Assembly: GCA_035720945.1 (NCBI GenBank)
Contig: DASTNK010000130.1
Location: forward strand, 1-10,107
DNA length: 10,107 bases
Direction: 5' to 3'
Source of the DNA: SCQX01 sp035720945
GTDB lineage: Bacteria; Pseudomonadota; Gammaproteobacteria; Burkholderiales; Burkholderiaceae_B
The notes below the pieces were generated by a model that worked only from the letters and a program-made list of their open reading frames with translations, was not told where the DNA came from and ran no database searches. Both the position numbers and the translations under genes were made by a program. Shown here one piece after another: positions 6,691-10,107 of the stretch. How positions within the stretch are numbered: the stretch's first letter is position 1; every line of letters begins with the position of its first letter.

Positions 6691-6696
6691 TACAAT
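6691..6696 (+). promoter_or_regulatory. Possible -10 box upstream of ychF
   Basis: TACAAT (6691-6696) matches the sigma-70 -10 consensus at five of six positions and lies 27 bases before the ychF start. No good -35 is present at 16-18 bases upstream (GCTGCC at 6668-6673 is poor). AGGA at 6710-6713 is the probable Shine-Dalgarno, 10 bases before the ATG. Confidence 0.45.
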
Positions 6697-6723
6697 CACT
6701 TTTTTCTCCAGGAACTCAGAACA

Positions 6724-7815
6724 ATGGCCTTGCAATGCGGCATCGTTGGCCTGCCCAACGTCGGAAAATCAACGCTCTTCAATGCCCTGACCAAGGCCGG
6801 CATCGCGGCGGAAAACTACCCGTTCTGCACCATCGAACCCAACGTGGGCGTGGTCGAAGTGCCGGATGAGCGGCTGGCCGCGCTGGCCGGCATCGTCAAA
6901 CCCGAGCGCATCGTGCCCGCCGTGGTCGAGTTCGTCGACATCGCCGGCCTGGTGGCTGGCGCCTCCAAGGGCGAGGGCCTGGGCAACCAGTTCCTGGCCA
7001 ACATCCGCGAAACCGACGCCATTGTGCATGTGGTGCGCTGCTTCGACGACGACAACGTGGTGCACGTCGCCGGCAAGGTGGACCCCATTTCAGACATCGG
7101 GGTCATCAACACCGAACTGGCGCTGGCCGACCTCGCCACGGCTGACAAAGCCCTGCAGAAGAACCTGAAGCTTTCGCGATCGGGCGACAAGGAAGCCGCC
7201 AAGCTGGTGGCCTTGCTCGAGAAGATCGTGGCCGCGTTGAACGAAGCGCGCGCCATCCGGTCGCTGGGCCTGGACGAGGACTCGCTGGCCATGATTCGGC
7301 AGTACTGCTTCATCACGGCCAAGCCCACCTTGTATGTGGCCAACGTCAAGGACGATGGTTTCCACGACAACCCCAAACTGCAAGCCGTGCAGGATTACGC
7401 CAAGACTGAAAACGCGCCCGTCGTGGCGGTGTGCGCTGCCGTAGAAGCCGAGATCGCCGACCTGGACGACGCGGACAAGCACGAGTTCCTGGCCGACATG
7501 GGCATGGATGAACCTGGCCTCAACCGCGTCATCCGCGCGGGCTATCGGCTGCTGGGGCTGCACACCTACTTCACTGCTGGCCCTAAGGAAGTGCGCGCCT
7601 GGACCATGCACATCGGCGACACCGCTCCCAAGGCCGCCGGCGTCATCCACACGGACTTCGAACGCGGCTTCATCCGCGCCCAGACCATAGGCTACGACGA
7701 CTACATTGCCTGCAAGGGCGAGCAGGGCGCGAAAGAAGCCGGGAAGATGCGGGCAGAGGGAAAGGAGTACGTGGTGAAGGATGGGGACGTGATGAATTTC
7801 TTGTTCAACGTCTGA
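6724..7815 (+). CDS. ychF: Redox-regulated ATPase YchF (Obg family)
   Basis: YchF/OLA1 is an Obg-family P-loop protein that, unusually, prefers ATP over GTP. It binds ribosomes and has been linked to the oxidative-stress response in bacteria. The 363-residue product has the family's exact length. Features in order are the Walker A loop GLPNVGKST (9-17), the Switch I region around NYPFCTIEPNVG (31-42), Walker B/G3 DIAGLVAGASKGEGLGNQFL (72-91), a helical insertion (about 130-200), the altered G4 region YVANVKDD (204-211) that replaces the guanine-specific NKxD, and a C-terminal TGS domain (about 280-363) ending GDVMNFLFNV. The codon at 6724 is the only sensible start, with AGGA upstream. It is the last gene of the conserved core block; accessory sequence begins after its stop. 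Confidence 0.97.
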   Translation: MALQCGIVGLPNVGKSTLFNALTKAGIAAENYPFCTIEPNVGVVEVPDERLAALAGIVKPERIVPAVVEFVDIAGLVAGASKGEGLGNQFLANIRETDAIVHVVRCFDDDNVVHVAGKVDPISDIGVINTELALADLATADKALQKNLKLSRSGDKEAAKLVALLEKIVAALNEARAIRSLGLDEDSLAMIRQYCFITAKPTLYVANVKDDGFHDNPKLQAVQDYAKTENAPVVAVCAAVEAEIADLDDADKHEFLADMGMDEPGLNRVIRAGYRLLGLHTYFTAGPKEVRAWTMHIGDTAPKAAGVIHTDFERGFIRAQTIGYDDYIACKGEQGAKEAGKMRAEGKEYVVKDGDVMNFLFNV

Positions 7816-7886
7816 CGAATTTTGCTGGATCTCGGTGGCGCTCAGTAGCACTTGGTGGGCGGGTAGGCCCATTTGAAATCAATGGG

Positions 7887-8174
7887 TTCCCGGAGATGAA
7901 GGGTTTTTCGCCGCGCAACGTCAAGTACATGCGGGCGTTTGCCGAGGCCTGGCCGGACGCCGAAATTGTGCAGCAGGCTGCTGCACAATTGCCCTGGGGG
8001 CACAACCTGGTATTGCTGGATCGCCTGAAAGTGCCAACGGAGCGCCTGGCTTATGCCCGCGCGGCCATCGAACATGGCTGGTCGCGCAATGTGCTGAACA
8101 TCCACATCGAAATCCGCCTGCTGGAGCGCACGGGCAAAGCCGTCAACCTCGCCGCCTTGCACTGGCCGTCGTAA
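7887..8174 (+). pseudogene. Truncated DUF1016/YhcG-type (PDDEXK) nuclease gene fragment
   Basis: The frame encodes FPEMKGFSPRNVKYMRAFAE, then QLPWGHNLVLLD and AIEHGWSRNVLNIHIEIRLLERTGKAVN, the recognisable N-terminal DUF1016 region of YhcG-family proteins. Intact members run to roughly 330-380 residues, with a C-terminal PDDEXK nuclease domain. Here the start of the domain is missing (homology begins about 7887), and the match stops near 8149, after which eight unrelated residues lead to a stop at 8172-8174. An ATG at 7896 would give 92 residues, but its GGAG is directly abutting the start codon, so translation is doubtful. The remaining sequence has no internal stop or frameshift, so the truncation appears recent or the piece is short enough to have escaped decay. 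The function is presumed lost. Confidence 0.75.
7964..7990. repeat. 27-bp perfect palindrome inside the DUF1016 fragment
   Basis: AATTGTGCAGCAG (7964-7976) and CTGCTGCACAATT (7978-7990) are exact reverse complements around a single G at 7977. The codons spell IVQQAAAQL, and CAGCAG (Gln-Gln) is the reverse complement of CTGCTG, so part of the symmetry follows from the conserved protein sequence. Confidence 0.75.
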
Positions 8175-8311
8175 ACATGCCGCTGCTGGATGTAGGTCTT
8201 GTACGCCGGGATCAGCGAGCCCGACCCGGCCAGCCGATGTGCTTCGTCCAGCACCGCACGCTGCTCCGGCTGGCGGTGATATGGCGGATTTCCAGAAACA
8301 GGGTAATCCAA
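8150..8311 (-). pseudogene. Possible remnant of an unidentified minus-strand gene
   Basis: On the minus strand, reading from a TTG at 8311 down to about 8150, the frame encodes a protein-like stretch including EQRAVLDEAHRLAGSGSLIP and AYKTYIQQRHVYDGQCKAA. It then runs into the antisense of the DUF1016 fragment. Another minus-strand frame just upstream (ATG near 8338, MEAKITSFNRWITLFLEI) also looks protein-like, which would fit a frameshifted remnant. I do not recognise the family. No start signal or complete domain is visible, so this may be a chance open frame. Confidence 0.25.
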
Positions 8312-8382
8312 CGATTAAATGAGGTAATTTTCGCCTCCATTGCCCCTTTTTCAGGTAAAGATCTCAGGTAGCCATGCCTCGC

Positions 8383-8406
8383 CCTGTAGGTGGGCCCGAC
8401 TACAGG
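8383..8406. repeat. 7-bp inverted repeat upstream of the hipBA-like promoter region
   Basis: CCTGTAG (8383-8389) and CTACAGG (8400-8406) are exact reverse complements around a 10-base spacer that contains GGGCCC. No T-run follows on either strand within a few bases, so it is not a standard terminator. Confidence 0.45.
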
Positions 8407-8436
8407 CAATTGCTGCGTCGTCGCAGTAGCCGGCGA

Positions 8437-8500
8437 TCTTTTTTATAAAAACTATTACAATGGCTCTAATCGTAATTAAAAACATGTAAAAGACATTTTT
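8437..8500 (+). promoter_or_regulatory. AT-rich promoter-like region of the hipBA-like operon
   Basis: The stretch is conspicuously AT-rich against very GC-rich surroundings. It contains TATAAA (8444-8449), TACAAT (8456-8461) and TAATTA (8473-8478) as possible -10 boxes. TACAAT is the best match, 40 bases before the HTH gene. No clear -35 lies at the right spacing for any of them. ATTAC (8454-8458) and GTAAT (8472-8476) form a short inverted repeat that an autoregulator could use. Confidence 0.4.
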
Positions 8501-8510
8501 ATGGTCTTTT
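8488..8510. promoter_or_regulatory. Inverted repeat spanning the start codon of the HTH gene (candidate operator or mRNA hairpin)
   Basis: AAAAGAC (8488-8494) and GTCTTTT (8504-8510) are exact 7-base reverse complements with a nine-base spacer, ATTTTTATG, that ends in the start codon at 8501-8503. Such symmetry fits a dimeric XRE-type repressor site, as in autoregulated HipB systems, or a hairpin that hides the start codon. The sequence does not say which. Confidence 0.4.
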
Positions 8511-8812
8511 CACTTTCCGTTCCGACAGAAATCCTGCACACGCTAGGCGCCCGCTTGCGGGCCCAGCGTCTCGCTCAGGCGCTGCCGCAACGCGATCTCG
8601 CGCAGATGGCTGGTTTGTCCCTCGGTGCGTTGCGCAAGCTTGAACGCGATGGGCAGTGTTCCCTGGAAACCCTGGTCAGGGTGGTTCAGGCCTTGGGTCT
8701 GGCGCACGAGTTGGACGATCTCTTCGTCCTCAAACGCCAATCCATCGCCCAGATGGAACAGGCAGAGGACGTCAGCCAGCGCCAACGTGCCCCGCGCAGG
8801 AAATCGCCATGA
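8501..8812 (+). CDS. XRE-type HTH regulator, HipB-like antitoxin
   Basis: The 103-residue product has a single XRE/Cro-type helix-turn-helix domain at about residues 14-70 (LGARLRAQRLAQALPQRDLA, then QMAGLSLGALRKLERDGQCS and LETLVRVVQALGL). A short C-terminal tail follows, ending in a basic segment RQRAPRRKSP. In hipBA systems HipB represses the operon and binds and neutralises the HipA kinase. The role here is inferred from the domain and from the HipA-like gene that overlaps its stop by ATGA. The start at 8501 is the only nearby ATG in an AT-rich leader, and no good Shine-Dalgarno precedes it. An inverted repeat lies across the start codon. Distant HTH relatives without antitoxin activity are the alternative. 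Confidence 0.82.
   Translation: MVFSLSVPTEILHTLGARLRAQRLAQALPQRDLAQMAGLSLGALRKLERDGQCSLETLVRVVQALGLAHELDDLFVLKRQSIAQMEQAEDVSQRQRAPRRKSP
8798..8801 (+). promoter_or_regulatory. Ribosome-binding site deciding the hipA-like start
   Basis: AGGA (8798-8801, within GCAGGAAA) lies seven bases before the ATG at 8809. It supports that start over the far upstream ATG at 8656, which would add 51 residues of low-complexity antisense-like sequence read out of frame through the HTH gene. Confidence 0.7.
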
Positions 8813-10035
8813 AGCAGTTGACCGTGCATTACTGCGGCTGGGGTGAGGATTGGCCGCTGGGGCGCATGGCTGACGATGGTCAGGCATTGCTGTTCGAGTA
8901 TTCCCCCGAGGCACTGGCGCAGGGGTTGGAGCTGTCGCCCCTGCATCTCAAGCTGCGCGCACAGGCTTACGGCGGCTTTCCGGCCCACTTGCAACGGCTG
9001 CCTGGTTTGGTCGCCGACAGTCTGCCAGACGGCTGGGGTTTGCTGCTGATGGATCGCCTGTTTCGTCAACAGGGTGTGCGGCATCCCGGCCCACTGGACC
9101 GTCTGGCCTTCATCGGCGATCGTGCCATGGGTGCCCTGCGTTTTGTCCCGTCCCATGATACCGATGTCCAGGAACCGGACTGGGATCTGCTTGTGCTGGC
9201 CGAGGAAAGCACCCACGCGTTGGCCGGTGAGGCCCGCGCCGCCTTGCGTGAGCTTGCGCTGGCGGGTGGGTCACCACAAGGTGCCCGTCCCAAGGCTGTG
9301 GTGCGATTTGACTCGACCACAGGACGGGTCAGCACCCGGTCGGACGCGCCCGGTGAGTCGTGGCTGGTGAAGTTTCCCGCTCAGGGTGAACACAAGGAAG
9401 TCTGCGCCATCGAGCAGCTCTATGCCGAATTGGCTCGCGATTGTGGACTGGAAATGCCGGACAGTCATTGGTTCGACCTGTCGCCCAGTCTGGCAGCGTT
9501 TGGCGTGGCGCGCTTCGATCGGGGTCAGGGCTTGCGCGTTCCGTTGCATAGCCTGGCCGGCCTGCTGCAGGTGGACTTCCGTCTGCCCGGCGCCACCGAC
9601 TACACCGCTTTCCTGCGCGCCACCCGTCTGATGACCCATGATGAGCGCGAGGTCGAGAAGGCCTATGCGCGCGCCGTTTTCAACGTGCTCTTCCATAATC
9701 GAGATGACCATCCGAAAAATTTTGCGTGGTGTCTCGGTCGTGACCGGCGCTGGCGCCTCGCGCCGGCTTTCGACCTGACCTTCAGTGAAGGGCCCATGGG
9801 GCAGCACCACATGGATGTTTGCGGGGAGGGGGCCATGGTTGGGCGCCCACATCTGCTGCGCTTGGCAGTAGAAGGCGGTGTGCAACTGAAAGTCGCGGAA
9901 CGGATCATTGAGCGGCAATTGGAGCAGGCGTCGGATTTTCCCCGGCGCATCTCCGCCTTTCCTGTCCGCCAGGCCACGGCGCAGGCGATGAACTCGGCGA
10001 TTGAGGCTTGCCGCGGAAGGCTGGAGAGCCGCTGA
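8809..10035 (+). CDS. HipA-family serine/threonine kinase toxin
   Basis: HipA-type toxins are protein kinases; E. coli HipA inactivates GltX by phosphorylation and induces persistence. From the ATG at 8809 the product has 408 residues. The N-terminal domain (about 1-110) contains YGGFPAHLQRLPGLVADSLPDGWG (54-77), typical of the HipA N1 region. The kinase part has a Gly/Ser-rich nucleotide loop with an invariant-type Lys, GGSPQGARPKAVV (153-165, K162). WLVKFP follows at 185-190, then the catalytic segment NRDDHPKNF with D299 (equivalent to the E. coli D309 position), H301 and N304 (297-305), and the metal-binding Asp in AFDLTFSEG (D322). All expected catalytic residues are present, so the kinase is predicted to be active. 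The start overlaps the HTH stop by ATGA and has a good Shine-Dalgarno. Cellular targets for this branch cannot be predicted. Confidence 0.9.
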   Translation: MKQLTVHYCGWGEDWPLGRMADDGQALLFEYSPEALAQGLELSPLHLKLRAQAYGGFPAHLQRLPGLVADSLPDGWGLLLMDRLFRQQGVRHPGPLDRLAFIGDRAMGALRFVPSHDTDVQEPDWDLLVLAEESTHALAGEARAALRELALAGGSPQGARPKAVVRFDSTTGRVSTRSDAPGESWLVKFPAQGEHKEVCAIEQLYAELARDCGLEMPDSHWFDLSPSLAAFGVARFDRGQGLRVPLHSLAGLLQVDFRLPGATDYTAFLRATRLMTHDEREVEKAYARAVFNVLFHNRDDHPKNFAWCLGRDRRWRLAPAFDLTFSEGPMGQHHMDVCGEGAMVGRPHLLRLAVEGGVQLKVAERIIERQLEQASDFPRRISAFPVRQATAQAMNSAIEACRGRLESR

Positions 10036-10107
10036 CAAATCGCACGCTGCCGACCAACTGGACGTGCTGGCCCTGCTGATCGAGCAGTACGAGCATGAAC
10101 ACTTCCC
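10031..10107 (+). CDS. HigA-like antitoxin segment, cut by window edge and apparently lacking its N-terminus
   Basis: In the frame one base ahead of hipA, the last bases encode DQLDVLALLIEQYEHEHFP. This closely fits the conserved segment that precedes the HTH domain in HigA-type antitoxins (pattern D-x-L-D/E-x-L-A-x-L-x-E-x-Y-E-x-x-H-x-P). In family members about 30-40 residues usually come before it. Here the frame upstream runs into the hipA 3' end and meets a stop at 9989-9991, with only a TTG at 10001 as a possible start. Either the N-terminal part was replaced when hipA arrived, or the gene uses an unusual start inside hipA. Whether the rest is intact lies outside the window. Confidence 0.45.

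Larger units (their letters stand above)
7816..8500. other. Stretch of about 685 bp without an intact gene, between ychF and the hipBA-like module
   Basis: This stretch holds the DUF1016 fragment (7887-8174), a possible minus-strand remnant (8150-8311), an inverted repeat at 8383-8406 and an AT-rich promoter-like zone (about 8437-8500). No tRNA, integrase, transposase or IS end is visible. It reads as a scar from insertion and deletion of accessory genes next to a stable core block. Confidence 0.6.

Noticed and set aside
8656..8808. HipA start at the upstream ATG 8656
   Set aside because: The extra 51 residues are Gly/Pro/Arg-rich out-of-frame translation of the HTH gene. The ATG at 8809 has AGGA seven bases upstream, a four-base overlap with the HTH stop and a HipA-like N-terminus.
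1..10107. CRISPR array, rRNA, insertion sequence or replication origin
   Set aside because: No regularly spaced direct repeats, rRNA-like segments, transposase frames with terminal repeats, or DnaA-box clusters could be seen.

Overview
The window looks like a chromosomal segment of a GC-rich betaproteobacterium, most likely in the Alcaligenaceae (Bordetella/Achromobacter group). The evidence is the high-GC coding style, the uninterrupted housekeeping order TPR protein - lolB - ispE - tRNA-Gln - prs - rplY(ctc) - pth - CPBP protein - ychF on one strand, and the protein sequences themselves. The placement is from recognition, not from a database search, and the species is not resolved.

Positions 1-7815 are core genome, all on the + strand. 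A 5'-truncated TPR repeat gene overlaps the outer-membrane lipoprotein chaperone gene lolB by ATGA. The isoprenoid kinase gene ispE follows 20 bp later, and a complete tRNA-Gln(UUG) begins one base after the ispE stop codon. Then come prs (PRPP synthase), a GCAA-loop intrinsic terminator, rplY (long CTC form of ribosomal protein bL25), a second and very strong intrinsic terminator, pth (peptidyl-tRNA hydrolase), a CPBP-family membrane protein 6 bp downstream, and ychF (Obg-family ATPase) with its own TACAAT box. Four of these features (tRNA-Gln, bL25, Pth, YchF) concern translation, one supplies PRPP, one supplies isoprenoid precursors and one builds the outer membrane.

Positions 7816-10107 are accessory. 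First comes roughly 685 bp with no intact gene. It holds a truncated, in-frame piece of a DUF1016/YhcG-type nuclease gene, joined near 8150 to what may be a remnant of an unrelated minus-strand gene, and then an AT-rich promoter-like stretch. Next is an intact two-gene hipBA-like toxin-antitoxin module: an XRE-type HTH regulator and a HipA-type kinase, overlapping by ATGA. The last 70-odd bases encode a segment resembling a HigA-type antitoxin, cut by the window edge and apparently lacking its N-terminus. The right-hand part therefore reads as a small toxin-antitoxin/defence patch with decayed fragments, inserted next to a conserved core block.

I did not find a clearly new system. The points most worth checking are the inverted repeat spanning the hipB-like start codon, the HigA-like remnant behind hipA, the scar between ychF and hipB, the paired GCAA hairpins before rplY, and the Gly-rich repeat insertion in IspE.
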